A stretch of 15,051 nt of DNA from Candidatus Limimorpha equi (GCA_018065885.1 JAGHSL010000091.1:1-15051), one strand, 5' to 3'. Positions 6,069-14,334 are shown, counted from the stretch's first letter. The notes: generated by a model not told the origin, from the sequence alone. Made by a program: numbers and translations.

Positions 6069-7601
6069 ATGCTCAACATAAGCAACCTTAGTGAATACGA
6101 GGAGAACAACAGAATAGAAGCAAAGAAAGCGAAAAACGGTCTTCCGAACAGCATTTGGGAAACCTACTCCTCATTTGCCAATACTGACGGCGGCATCATT
6201 CTTCTTGGTGTTGATGAAAAGCCCAACCATACACTTGTGGTTTCAGGTGTAGAAGATGCGCACAAAATAGAGACGGACTTTTGGAACATGGTGAACAACA
6301 GGCAAAAAGTGAATGTCAACATTCTCACCAACCGTATGGTAAAGATCCAAGAGATTGACGGCAAGAAGGTGCTGACCATCGAAGTGCCAAGAGCAGACCG
6401 TCGCAACAGGCCTGTTTATGTGGGAACAGACCCGATGAAAGGGACATACAAGCGAGACTTCGAAGGTGATTATTTGTGTACAGCCGATCAAGTTGCCGCA
6501 TTTTACCGTGACGCATCGGATACAAGCATTGACTTCCGAGTGCTGAAAGATATGGAAATGGATGTTTTTGACACGGACACTATTAGCAGATACAGGAACA
6601 GATTCCGTCAATTTCACCCAGCACACGTCTGGAACAATGACGATGACGAACAGTTTCTGCGTCACATTGGAGCAATGACCATTTGCAGCGATGACATGAG
6701 GTTCCACCCTACTGCAGCTGGGTTACTGATGTTTGGCAGAGAATACGACATTGTGCGCGAATTTCCTCATTATTTTCTTGATTATCAAGAAAAATCAGGC
6801 ACTACTACCCGCTGGATACATCGCATAGTATCATCTTCTGGTGATTGGAGCGGCAATCTCTATGATTTCTTCTTCCGCGTTTTTCCTCGCGTCACATCCG
6901 ACCTTCCCGTTCCGTTTACCTTCAGCGGAAAAGACAGGGTGGACGAAACAAAACTTCATCTTGCGGTAAGGGAAGTGTTACTGAATTCTCTGGCTCATGC
7001 TGACCATTATGGACGCCAAGGCATCGTGATAGTGAAATCAGAAAACACCCTATCGTTCTCCAATCCAGGTGACATACGTGTTGGTTTGAAAGTCGCTTTG
7101 CAAGGCGGAGTGTCTGATCCGCGAAACGAGACCATAATGAAGATGTTCAGCCTTATCGGCATAGGAGAACGCGCTGGTTCCGGCATCCCCGAATTAATGG
7201 CTGTTTGGACAAAATATGTAAAATGTTCACCTGAATACGCAATAATGCAAAATCCGGCCAGAACCACTTCCAGTTTGCCGTTCAGCATACAGGCTCTCCA
7301 AGAAGCAGGCAATTTGTTAGCTGCAGAACATGGTGGACTAAAAGCGGACGAAGGTGGACTATCCAACCCTGAAAGTGGACTACAAAGTGGACTAAAAGCG
7401 GATGAAGGTGGACTATCTGACTCTAAAAGTGGACTTTCTTCAGACAGGAGCGGACTGTCATCAACCGCACAAGAAATCCTGAAATTGCTTGACGAAAATC
7501 CTTCATTGACTTACGATGAAATATCTGCCCGTTTAGGCAAAGCCCGAAGCGGCATTGCAAAACACATAAAAAATCTACGCGAGAAAGGTTTCATAAAATA
7601 G
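6069..7601 (+). CDS. AlbA_2 (Schlafen-type) / GHKL ATPase-like regulator with heptapeptide repeat linker and winged helix
   Basis: The 510-residue soluble protein belongs to the group often annotated as putative transcriptional regulators or RecG-like ATP-binding proteins. Residues about 8-135 are an AlbA_2/Schlafen-type domain: the signature NNRIEAKKAKNGLPNSIWETY, then SFANTDGGIILLGVDE. Residues about 295-400 resemble the HATPase_c_4 (GHKL) fold: the N-box EVLLNSLAH at 302-310 (E302, N306), FSNPGDI, and a glycine-rich RAGSGI at 368-373. Residues 422-467 are a low-complexity linker of heptads starting GGL or SGL (GGLKADE, GGLSNPE and so on). Residues about 466-510 look like a winged helix-turn-helix (AQEILKLLDENPSLTYDEISARLGKARSGIAKHIKNLREKGFI). 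DNA binding and ATP dependence are family inferences. It begins 191 bases after the toastrack gene and is followed at 24 bases by the CPBP protease gene, so those two may be co-transcribed. Members are found both in chromosomal regulatory loci and in defence-like neighbourhoods; nothing here proves either role. Confidence 0.82.
   Translation: MLNISNLSEYEENNRIEAKKAKNGLPNSIWETYSSFANTDGGIILLGVDEKPNHTLVVSGVEDAHKIETDFWNMVNNRQKVNVNILTNRMVKIQEIDGKKVLTIEVPRADRRNRPVYVGTDPMKGTYKRDFEGDYLCTADQVAAFYRDASDTSIDFRVLKDMEMDVFDTDTISRYRNRFRQFHPAHVWNNDDDEQFLRHIGAMTICSDDMRFHPTAAGLLMFGREYDIVREFPHYFLDYQEKSGTTTRWIHRIVSSSGDWSGNLYDFFFRVFPRVTSDLPVPFTFSGKDRVDETKLHLAVREVLLNSLAHADHYGRQGIVIVKSENTLSFSNPGDIRVGLKVALQGGVSDPRNETIMKMFSLIGIGERAGSGIPELMAVWTKYVKCSPEYAIMQNPARTTSSLPFSIQALQEAGNLLAAEHGGLKADEGGLSNPESGLQSGLKADEGGLSDSKSGLSSDRSGLSSTAQEILKLLDENPSLTYDEISARLGKARSGIAKHIKNLREKGFIK
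7332..7469 (+). repeat. In-frame heptapeptide-coding repeat (GGL/SGL units)
   Basis: Within the AlbA_2/ATPase gene a roughly 21-nt unit encoding (G/S)GLxxxx occurs seven times, one copy shortened to 12 nt. A larger 54-nt block is duplicated: 7332-7385 and 7386-7439 encode closely similar 18-residue segments, both containing GLKADEGGLS and SGL. All indels are multiples of three, so the reading frame is kept. Confidence 0.8.
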
Positions 7602-7625
7602 CCATCACCATCAAAAAATCTCCCA

Positions 7626-8300
7626 ATGAAAAAACTATTCGCCTATTTCAAGCACCCGACCGAGTGCATCGCAAAAGAGGATTCGGCTTCGATTAAGAGC
7701 CTCATTCTGTTTTACATACTCATGCAAGGGATTGCCATCATGGTCATGGTTCCGTTTACTTTGGCAGGAATCGCGCCTGAGAACTCACTTAGCAATCTGA
7801 AAGAATTGGGACTTCCATTCTGGTTCAACGCATTTATTGCGCCTGCATTAGAAGAACTTGCTTTCCGATTACCTCTGAAAAGAAGCAGATTCATTTTCAT
7901 GATTTCGTTTTCAGTAATTTGCTGGTTTATTTCCAAATATCTGCCAATATTTGCCGGCCAAACTTATTCAGGTCAGCACCTATGGCTTAGGCTATCTGTT
8001 TCAATAGCAGCAGGTTTCATTTTAGGTTATCTCCTAACAAAACCTTTGCAAAAAGTTCGGTTTGGCGTGGTTTTCTATGTTTTCGCATTCCTTTTCGGTT
8101 TTTTGCACATTTCCAATTATGCGGGACAAATCGCATCTTTTGCAGTAGCAATATATGTGCTAATCTATTTGCTGAACAAGGTAGCATTCGGAATGTTCGC
8201 AGGCTACATCAGAGTACGCTACACCATTTTCACTTCAATTGCCGTACATATTCTGAATAATCTTCCAGGCATGATGATTCTATTCTTTGCGCTTCCATAA
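7626..8300 (+). CDS. CPBP-family intramembrane metalloprotease (CAAX protease/bacteriocin-processing type)
   Basis: This is a 224-residue, very hydrophobic protein with about six membrane segments. All three family motifs are present: EExxxR as E76-E77-LAF-R81 (PALEELAFR), FxxxH as F157-H161 (FGFLHISNY), and HxxxN as H208-N212 (VHILNN). These residues form the metal-dependent active site of the Abi/CPBP family, whose bacterial members have been linked to bacteriocin self-immunity, peptide maturation and regulated intramembrane proteolysis. Nothing nearby encodes an obvious peptide substrate. The gene starts 24 bases after the AlbA_2/ATPase gene and is likely co-transcribed with it. The start at 7626 gives a short cytoplasmic stretch (MKKLFAYFKHPTE) before the first helix, typical of the family. 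Substrate unknown. Confidence 0.85.
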   Translation: MKKLFAYFKHPTECIAKEDSASIKSLILFYILMQGIAIMVMVPFTLAGIAPENSLSNLKELGLPFWFNAFIAPALEELAFRLPLKRSRFIFMISFSVICWFISKYLPIFAGQTYSGQHLWLRLSVSIAAGFILGYLLTKPLQKVRFGVVFYVFAFLFGFLHISNYAGQIASFAVAIYVLIYLLNKVAFGMFAGYIRVRYTIFTSIAVHILNNLPGMMILFFALP

Positions 8301-8380
8301 CACTTAACGGCACAACTTCTTTCCAAGAGATTTCTACACAATTCGTCCAGTTTTATAGTCCAAGTTTCGGTTATTTTTCT

Positions 8381-8388
8381 TTACTTTG
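8381..8388 (+). promoter_or_regulatory. Putative -7 element upstream of the TonB-dependent receptor
   Basis: TTACTTTG differs from TAnnTTTG at one position and is followed by CATTTCC. It lies 76 bases before the chosen start at 8464, and it overlaps the TTG codon (8386) that would otherwise extend the reading frame, which argues that 8386 is not a translation start. No clear -33 box. Confidence 0.35.
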
Positions 8389-8463
8389 CATTTCCTTAAA
8401 ATGGCAGAATGTATCTGCCCTTATTGGTATTTGCAACTTATTTATTATCAAGACTATAAAGAA

Positions 8464-10845
8464 ATGCTACACAGAAATTTATCGAGAATCGCAATAACGG
8501 CAATTCTATTCTTATTCTCAATTTCCGCAATTTTCGCCCAAGACAACAGCATCAAAGGTTTCGTTTATGAAAAATCGACTGGCGAGCCTGTCATGTTCTG
8601 CAACGTCTATCTGCAAGGCACTACCATTGGCAGCACGACAAGCGAAAACGGCTATTTCAACATCACGCGCATTCCCGACGGAAAATACACTCTGATGATT
8701 ACAACTGTCGGTTACGACACCATCAGCGAAAATTTCACTTTGGCGAAAAACCAAGTCGTCAACCGGAAATATTACCTCAAAGAAACCAGCCAGTTGCTTG
8801 AATCAGTGACTATTACGGCTGACAAGATTGAAGCCCGCACCGAGACCAAGACTTCTGTCATTACCGTTACGCCTAAAGCCATCAGCAAGATACCAAGCGT
8901 TGGCGGTCAAGCCGATTTGGCTCAATATCTGCAAGTTGTGCCAGGCGTTATTTTCACCGGCGACCAAGGCGGCCAGCTTTACATTCGTGGCGGTTCTCCC
9001 ATCCAGAACAAAGTCATTTTGGACGGCATGGTGGTCTACAATCCTTTCCACTCCATTGGCCTGTTCTCCGTTTTCGACACCGACATTATCCGTAATGCCG
9101 ACGTCTACACGGGCGGTTTCGGCGCCGAATACGGCGGCAGGATTTCTTCAGTAATGGACATTTCGACCCGCGACGGCAACAAGAACCGCATATCGGGAAA
9201 AGTCGGAGCAAGCTGTTTCGGCGCAAAAGTCATGCTGGAAGGTCCTATCGTAAAGGCTAAAACTCCAGAATCGGCAGCCGCGACCTTTGTCATTTCAGCG
9301 AAAAACTCCTATTTGGAACAAACCAGCAAGAGCCTTTACAAATACGCCAACGAAGACGGACTGCCCTTCAACTATCAGGACATTTACGGAAAATTCTCTC
9401 TCAATGCTCCTAACGGTAGCAAAATCAATCTCTTTGGCTTCTCCTTCAACGACCAAGTGAACAATTACAAGTCGCTTTCCGATTTCAAGTGGAATTCCTA
9501 CGGAGCTGGTTCCAATTTCCTCATCATTCCTGGAAAATCTCCCGTCATGGTGGAAGGTAACCTCGCCTATTCCAGCTATGAATCCTCGATGGAAGAAACT
9601 GATAATAAGCCGCGCAACAGCAGCATCAACGGTTTCAACATGGGCTTCGATTTCAGCTATTTCCTTGGTAAAAACACCTTGAAATACGGTATTGAAGTGT
9701 TGGGGCACACTACGGAATACACGACCTACAGCAACTACGGCAACATCAAGATTCACGATAAAGACAATTCGACTGAAATCGGTGCATACTTCAAATACAA
9801 GGCCACGCTTGGCAAGCTGATACTTGAACCAAGTTTCCGTTTGCAGTGGTACGCTTCGGTAAACAAAGGCGGCATGTCGCCAGAACCGCGTCTTGCCCTC
9901 AAATACAACGCCACCGACAGGCTGCGCATCAAGGCAGCCGCCGGCATGTATTCGCAAAACTTTGTCGCCGCCACGAGTGACCGCGATGTCGTGAACCTTT
10001 TCTATGGCTTCCTTTCAGGCATCGACAACCTGCCCAAGACCTACAACGGCGAAACCATCAAATCCTACCTTCAGAAAGCCAATCATGTTGTTCTCGGTGC
10101 TGAATTCGACCTCACCAACAACCTCACCATGAACCTCGAAGGCTATCTGAAAGACTTCAACCAAATCACTAACATCAACCGCAACAAACTTTACGACGAA
10201 ACCTCAGTTTCTCATTCCGACCCTCAATTTGCTTCAACCGCCCCCCATGTTTTTGAATTGTTGACGAAAGACTTCTTGATTGAAAAAGGAAAAGCCTACG
10301 GTTTCGACCTTTCCTTGAAATATGAAAACAAAAACTGGTATTTGTGGGCTGTCTACGCCCTCGGTTTCGTCAACAGAGACTACGAAAAAGTCGTAACCGA
10401 CAAAGTTGAAATCGCCACCTATCAGCCTCACTTCGACCGCCGTCACAACATAAACGTCATATTGACCTACACGGCTGGCGACAAGCGTCAATGGGAATTC
10501 AGCGGACGCTGGAATTTCGGTTCGGGTTTCCCGTTCACCCAGATTCAAGGCTACTATGAGCACTACTCTTTCCTGGATGGCATTAACTTCGACTACACAA
10601 CCACCAACGGCGAAATCGGCATCGTTTATGGCGAACTCAACAAAGGCCGTCTGCCAGCCTACCACCGTTTTGACATCGATGCCAAACGCAAATTCTATTT
10701 CAGCGAACATACCATTTTGGAAGCCGATTTAAGCGTCACCAACATCTACAACAGAGATAACGTATTCTATGTCAACGCCATATCAGGTGAAGTAGTCAAC
10801 CAACTGCCTATATTACCGACAATAGGTTTGACGCTTTCATTCTGA
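8464..10845 (+). CDS. TonB-dependent outer-membrane receptor with carboxypeptidase-regulatory-like domain
   Basis: This is a 793-residue outer-membrane active transporter. A signal peptide lies at about 1-25 (MLHRNLSRIAITAILFLFSISAIFA, then QDN). Residues 29-108 form a carboxypeptidase-regulatory-like beta-sandwich (IKGFVYEKSTGEPVMFCNVYLQGT...GYFNITRIPDGKYTLMI) as in many Bacteroidota receptors. The plug domain covers about 125-235, with LAQYLQVVPGV, QLYIRGGSP, NKVILDGMVVYNP and GGFGAEYGGRISSVMDI. The remainder is the beta-barrel, ending GLTLSF with a terminal Phe as expected for BAM-dependent assembly. I chose ATG 8464 because the signal peptide starts there; the longer frame from TTG 8386 adds 26 residues that do not look like an export signal. 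No SusD-like partner or glycan genes adjoin, so it is not a SusCD pair; the ligand is unknown. A hairpin terminator follows at 10870. Confidence 0.92.
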   Translation: MLHRNLSRIAITAILFLFSISAIFAQDNSIKGFVYEKSTGEPVMFCNVYLQGTTIGSTTSENGYFNITRIPDGKYTLMITTVGYDTISENFTLAKNQVVNRKYYLKETSQLLESVTITADKIEARTETKTSVITVTPKAISKIPSVGGQADLAQYLQVVPGVIFTGDQGGQLYIRGGSPIQNKVILDGMVVYNPFHSIGLFSVFDTDIIRNADVYTGGFGAEYGGRISSVMDISTRDGNKNRISGKVGASCFGAKVMLEGPIVKAKTPESAAATFVISAKNSYLEQTSKSLYKYANEDGLPFNYQDIYGKFSLNAPNGSKINLFGFSFNDQVNNYKSLSDFKWNSYGAGSNFLIIPGKSPVMVEGNLAYSSYESSMEETDNKPRNSSINGFNMGFDFSYFLGKNTLKYGIEVLGHTTEYTTYSNYGNIKIHDKDNSTEIGAYFKYKATLGKLILEPSFRLQWYASVNKGGMSPEPRLALKYNATDRLRIKAAAGMYSQNFVAATSDRDVVNLFYGFLSGIDNLPKTYNGETIKSYLQKANHVVLGAEFDLTNNLTMNLEGYLKDFNQITNINRNKLYDETSVSHSDPQFASTAPHVFELLTKDFLIEKGKAYGFDLSLKYENKNWYLWAVYALGFVNRDYEKVVTDKVEIATYQPHFDRRHNINVILTYTAGDKRQWEFSGRWNFGSGFPFTQIQGYYEHYSFLDGINFDYTTTNGEIGIVYGELNKGRLPAYHRFDIDAKRKFYFSEHTILEADLSVTNIYNRDNVFYVNAISGEVVNQLPILPTIGLTLSF

Positions 10846-10869
10846 CACCTCATATTATTCAATCATCTG

Positions 10870-10899
10870 ACAGGCAGCTCAGGCTGCCTGTTCTTTTTT
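10870..10899 (+). terminator. Intrinsic terminator after the TonB receptor
   Basis: ACAGGCAGC (10870-10878), loop TCAG, then the exact complement GCTGCCTGT (10883-10891), followed by TCTTTTTT. This is a strong GC-rich hairpin with a U-tract. It lies only 10 bases before the start codon of the oligopeptidase gene at 10910. Confidence 0.85.
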
Positions 10900-10909
10900 C
10901 AAAACCGCC

Positions 10910-12958
10910 ATGACAACACCTCCAAAAGCAAAGAAAATACCGCACGAGCTGACCATTCACGGCCATACCAGAATCGACAATTACTATTGGCTCAACGAAA
11001 GGGAAAATCCCGAAGTCATCGAATATCTTGAAGCCGAAAACAAATATGTCGAAGAGTGTCTGAAACATACCGAACCGCTTCAGAAACAGCTTTTTGACGA
11101 AATCATCGGACGCATCAAGCAAGACGACAATTCCGTGCCGGTGAAAATCAGGGATTATTATCATTACACGCGATACGAAGAAGGCAAGGAATATCCGATT
11201 TTCTGCCGCAAGAAACATTCGTTGGACAATCCCGAAGAAATCATGCTCGACTGCAACGAACTTGCCAAAGGCTTCGCTTTCTTTGAGATAGGTGAAATCA
11301 GCCTCAGCGAAGACGACAAACTGATTGCCTACAGCGTCGATACCGTGAGCAGAAGGATTTACACCATCTACGTCAAAAACCTTGAAACCGGCGAGACATA
11401 CGAAGAGACCATTCCGAACACTTCTGGCAATGTGGTCTGGGCCAGCGACAACCAGACGCTTTTCTACGGCGTGAAAGACGAGGCCTTGCGTCCATGCAAG
11501 ATTTTCCGTCACAAGTTAGGCACGTCACATCAGGAAGATGTGGAAGTGTTCCACGAAACCGACGAAGCCTATTATGTGAGCATAGGGAAAACGAAATCAA
11601 AGCAATATCTCGTCATTGAATCGGAATCGACGCTTTCGGCGGAAAGCAGGATTTTGGAAAGCGACAACCCCAACGGCACATTCCGCATATTCCAGGAACG
11701 CCAGCCCGACATGCTGTATTCCATCGGCCACTACGATAATCATTTCTTCATCCTGACCAATGCCGACGGTGCGCAAAACTTCAAAATCATGAAGACACCT
11801 ATTAATAATACAGGCATGGAAAACTGGGAAGAAGTCATCGCTCCACGAACCAATGTATTGATTGAAAACTTCGTCATTTTCAGCAAGTTCCTTGTCATTG
11901 AGGAACGCGAGGCGGGACTCATCAAAATCAGGATAAAGGCCTGGGACGGCAGTTGCGACTACTATATTGATTTCGGCGAACCGACCTACGAAGCCGGCCT
12001 CAGTTCAAATCCGGAATTTGACAGCGATAAACTCCGCTTCGGCTACACTTCCATGACCACGCCAAGTTCCGTTTACGAATTTGACATGATCAGCAAGGAG
12101 AAAACGCTCTTGAAACAGCAGGAAATCGTGGGCGGCTACAATGCCGATGATTATGTCACCGAGCGCCAGTTTGCACCTTCGCATGATGGGACTTTGGTGC
12201 CGATTTCATTGGTTTACAAAAAAGGAATGGTGAAAAATGGCCAGAATCCTTTGGTGCTCTACGGTTACGGTTCCTACGGTTGCAGCATGGACGCTTATTT
12301 TTCCTTGGCACGCATCAGTCTGTTGGACAGAGGTTTCGTTTGGGCCATAGCCCACATCAGAGGCGGCGAAGAAATGGGACGCCAATGGTACGAAGATGGC
12401 AAGATGCTCAACAAGAAAAACACATTCCTTGATTTCATGGCTTGCGGCAAATACCTCATTCAGAGCGGATTCACGAGTTCCAATAAGATGTTTGCCATGG
12501 GCGGCAGTGCCGGCGGCCTTTTGGTTGGCGCGGTTGTCAACATGGAGCCTCAATTGTGGCGCGGCATCATTGCCAACGTGCCTTTCGTTGATGTGGTGAC
12601 TACTATGCTCGACGAAAGCATTCCGCTCACCACGGGCGAATACGACGAATGGGGCAATCCGAACGAAAAGGAATATTACGACTACATGCTTTCCTATTCG
12701 CCATACGATAATGTGGAGGCCAAAGATTATCCCGCCATGCTGATTACCACTGGTTTGCACGACAGCCAGGTGCAATATTGGGAGCCTGCGAAATGGGCGG
12801 CAAAACTCCGCGACATGAAAACCGACAGCAATCATCTCTACCTAAAAACCGAAATGGATTACGGTCACGGCGGAGCCTCAGGACGCTTTGAAGGCTACAA
12901 GGAAATCGCCTTGGAATACGCCTTCATGATTGACGAATTGGAAGGTACAAATTATTGA
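10910..12958 (+). CDS. ptrB: Oligopeptidase B (prolyl oligopeptidase family, S9A)
   Basis: This cytoplasmic serine peptidase cleaves short peptides after basic residues. At 682 residues it is very close in length to the E. coli enzyme. The start is well placed: MTTPPKAKKIPHELTIHGHTRIDNYYWL is the usual S9A N-terminus, and there is no signal peptide. Residues about 70-400 make up the beta-propeller. The C-terminal alpha/beta hydrolase domain carries VLYGYGSYG, AHIRGGEEMGRQWYEDGK and the catalytic triad: Ser533 in GGSAGGLL, Asp618 in TGLHDSQVQYWEP, and His653 in DYGHGGASGR. The gene follows the TonB receptor on the same strand, but a strong terminator lies in the 64-base gap and no good promoter is visible between, so how it is expressed is unclear. 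Assignment to oligopeptidase B over a plain prolyl oligopeptidase rests on overall length and the motif contexts. Confidence 0.92.
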   Translation: MTTPPKAKKIPHELTIHGHTRIDNYYWLNERENPEVIEYLEAENKYVEECLKHTEPLQKQLFDEIIGRIKQDDNSVPVKIRDYYHYTRYEEGKEYPIFCRKKHSLDNPEEIMLDCNELAKGFAFFEIGEISLSEDDKLIAYSVDTVSRRIYTIYVKNLETGETYEETIPNTSGNVVWASDNQTLFYGVKDEALRPCKIFRHKLGTSHQEDVEVFHETDEAYYVSIGKTKSKQYLVIESESTLSAESRILESDNPNGTFRIFQERQPDMLYSIGHYDNHFFILTNADGAQNFKIMKTPINNTGMENWEEVIAPRTNVLIENFVIFSKFLVIEEREAGLIKIRIKAWDGSCDYYIDFGEPTYEAGLSSNPEFDSDKLRFGYTSMTTPSSVYEFDMISKEKTLLKQQEIVGGYNADDYVTERQFAPSHDGTLVPISLVYKKGMVKNGQNPLVLYGYGSYGCSMDAYFSLARISLLDRGFVWAIAHIRGGEEMGRQWYEDGKMLNKKNTFLDFMACGKYLIQSGFTSSNKMFAMGGSAGGLLVGAVVNMEPQLWRGIIANVPFVDVVTTMLDESIPLTTGEYDEWGNPNEKEYYDYMLSYSPYDNVEAKDYPAMLITTGLHDSQVQYWEPAKWAAKLRDMKTDSNHLYLKTEMDYGHGGASGRFEGYKEIALEYAFMIDELEGTNY

Positions 12959-13080
12959 TTGCTTATATCTGATTTGCAACATTATAGCTTTTTTCAGTAA
13001 CTAAAACATTACATAGTCGTCTCCTAATAGCAGCATAAAATATTAAGTAAGTGGTCATAATTAAACTGCAACATAGATTG
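12959..13080. other. Intergenic, no feature seen
   Basis: AT-rich gap between ptrB and the repeat block. I see no open frame of substance, no clear terminator for ptrB and no exact TAnnTTTG box; TAGATTGG at 13074-13081 is one mismatch off and directly abuts the 21-nt repeats. Confidence 0.4.
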
Positions 13081-13155
13081 GTTATCGGTTTTCAGTTGTC
13101 AGTTATCGGTTTTCAGTTGTCAGTTATCGGTTTTCAGTTGCCAGTTGTCAGTCAG
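13081..13155 (+). repeat. 21-nt tandem repeat upstream of murB
   Basis: Three copies of a 21-nt unit (13081-13101, 13102-13122, 13123-13143) with core TTATCGGTTTTCAGTTG. The first two are identical and the third has one change (T to C). A decayed partial copy follows to 13155. The unit itself is made of 7-nt words (GTTATCG, GTTTTCA, GTTGTCA), as in the related repeat at 4419-4475. No spacers are present. Confidence 0.9.
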
Positions 13156-13165
13156 TAAATTATCA

Positions 13166-13237
13166 AAATGTCTAAAAGTCTAAAAGTCTAAATGTCCAAA
13201 TGTCTATATGTCCAAATGTCTAAATGTCTAAAAGTCC
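13166..13237 (+). repeat. Nine-copy 8-nt tandem array upstream of murB
   Basis: Nine contiguous octamers fit AAA(T/A)GTC(T/C), with one ATATGTCC variant at 13206. Typical units are AAATGTCT, AAAAGTCT and AAATGTCC. The array ends 77 bases before the chosen murB start. It creates an artificial in-frame ATG at 13192 and an eight-residue periodic translation (MSKCLYVQ, MSKCLKVR), which shows it is non-coding repeat DNA and not an N-terminal extension. Confidence 0.9.
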
Positions 13238-13314
13238 GAATCACGCATAACCCTAAATTCAAAATGCAAACTACCTTTGAACAAGCACTTATGTATCAAC
13301 AAAATAACAGCACC

Positions 13315-14334
13315 ATGCAAAACCAATTTTCACTCAAAAAATATAACAGCTTCGGATTCGATGTCAAGGCAAAACATTTCGTTGAAATCCAAAACGTTTC
13401 CGACTTGGAAAAACTGATTAGCAGCGGCATTCTTGAGACCGAAAAGCACCTGATTCTCAGCGGCGGAAACAACGTGCTGTTTTGCGACGACTATTTTGAC
13501 GGAACGGTCGTTTATATGAATATCAAAGGAATTGATTTTTTGACAGATTCAACGGACAGTATCATTGTGCGTGCATACGCTGGTGAAGATTGGCCTGATT
13601 TCGTGCAATTTACCGTTGAAAGCAATCTTCACGGATTGGAAAATCTCGCTCATATTCCGGGCAAGGTCGGGGCAGCACCTGTGCAAAATATCGGAGCGTA
13701 TGGTGCTGAACTGAAAGACTGTTTTTTGCAATGCGAAGCCATTTGTCTTGCCACGGACGAACATCGGGTTTTCAAGAAGGACGAGTGCAAGTTTGCCTAC
13801 CGCAACAGCATTTTCAAATCGGAACTGAAAGGGAAATATGTCATTGTTTCCGTTGATTTTCTTCTGAAACGCAATGCTCAACTGAATTTGGAATACGGCA
13901 ACATCAAGAATTATCTCACTGAAAACAAAATAGATACACCTACATTACAGCAACTCCACGATGCCATCTGCGCCATTCGTGATGCCAAGTTGCCCGATGT
14001 CAGGAAAATCGGCAATGCCGGCAGTTTCTTTAAGAATCCTGTCATTGAGAAAGCGCAATTCGAAGCCTTGCAAAAAGCCTATCCCGATGCGCCACATTAT
14101 GCCGAGCCTGACGGAAAAGTGAAAGTCCCGGCGGGATGGCTCATTGAGAAGGCTGGTTGGAAAGGCTGGCGCGATGAACATGTCGGAGTTTACGAAAAAC
14201 AGGCTTTGGTTTTAGTGCATTACGGCGGCGGAAAAGGCTGCGACATCGTTGAATTGGCGGAAAAAATCATGCAATCCGTCAAAGATAAATTCGGTATTGA
14301 GATTTCACCTGAGGTGAATTTCATATCAAACTGA
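13315..14334 (+). CDS. murB: UDP-N-acetylenolpyruvoylglucosamine reductase
   Basis: This FAD-dependent, NADPH-using enzyme reduces UDP-GlcNAc-enolpyruvate to UDP-MurNAc in cytoplasmic peptidoglycan precursor synthesis. The 339-residue form has the FAD-binding core (LILSGGNNVLFCDDYFDGTVV; HGLENLAHIPGKVGAAPVQNIGAYG), Y162-R163 in FAYRNSIFK, the catalytic Ser237 in GNAGSFFKNP, then VPAGWLIEKAGWKG, and Glu333 in the terminal SPEVNFI. This resembles the E. coli-type (type I) enzyme, including the SFFKNP form. I chose ATG 13315 (MQNQFSLKKYNSFGFDVKAKHFVEI) because it aligns with the usual short N-terminus before the N-T/S-F-G motif. ATG 13192 lies inside the octamer array; 13264 and 13291 are other possible but less likely starts. 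The unusually repetitive DNA upstream is noted separately. The gene is convergent with pyrD. Confidence 0.93.
   Translation: MQNQFSLKKYNSFGFDVKAKHFVEIQNVSDLEKLISSGILETEKHLILSGGNNVLFCDDYFDGTVVYMNIKGIDFLTDSTDSIIVRAYAGEDWPDFVQFTVESNLHGLENLAHIPGKVGAAPVQNIGAYGAELKDCFLQCEAICLATDEHRVFKKDECKFAYRNSIFKSELKGKYVIVSVDFLLKRNAQLNLEYGNIKNYLTENKIDTPTLQQLHDAICAIRDAKLPDVRKIGNAGSFFKNPVIEKAQFEALQKAYPDAPHYAEPDGKVKVPAGWLIEKAGWKGWRDEHVGVYEKQALVLVHYGGGKGCDIVELAEKIMQSVKDKFGIEISPEVNFISN

Noticed and set aside
6069..8300. Clear anti-phage defence system
   Set aside because: Family resemblance alone is not enough; no nuclease, toxin, recombinase or other defence gene is nearby and the surroundings are housekeeping genes.
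8386..8463. Upstream TTG start of the TonB receptor
   Set aside because: The added 26 residues lack export-signal character, the signal peptide begins at ATG 8464, and a promoter-like -7 element overlaps the TTG.
9295..9957. 220-residue minus-strand open frame
   Set aside because: Antisense to the TonB receptor barrel; a composition shadow of that gene.
8464..10845. SusC of a polysaccharide-utilisation locus
   Set aside because: No SusD-like lipoprotein, glycoside hydrolase or sensor adjoins; the next gene is a cytoplasmic peptidase behind a terminator.
12206..12835. 209-residue minus-strand open frame
   Set aside because: Antisense to the catalytic domain of oligopeptidase B, where the catalytic-triad motifs fix the coding strand.
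13081..13237. Possible CRISPR array
   Set aside because: The 21-nt and 8-nt units are directly contiguous with no unique spacers, and there are no cas genes.
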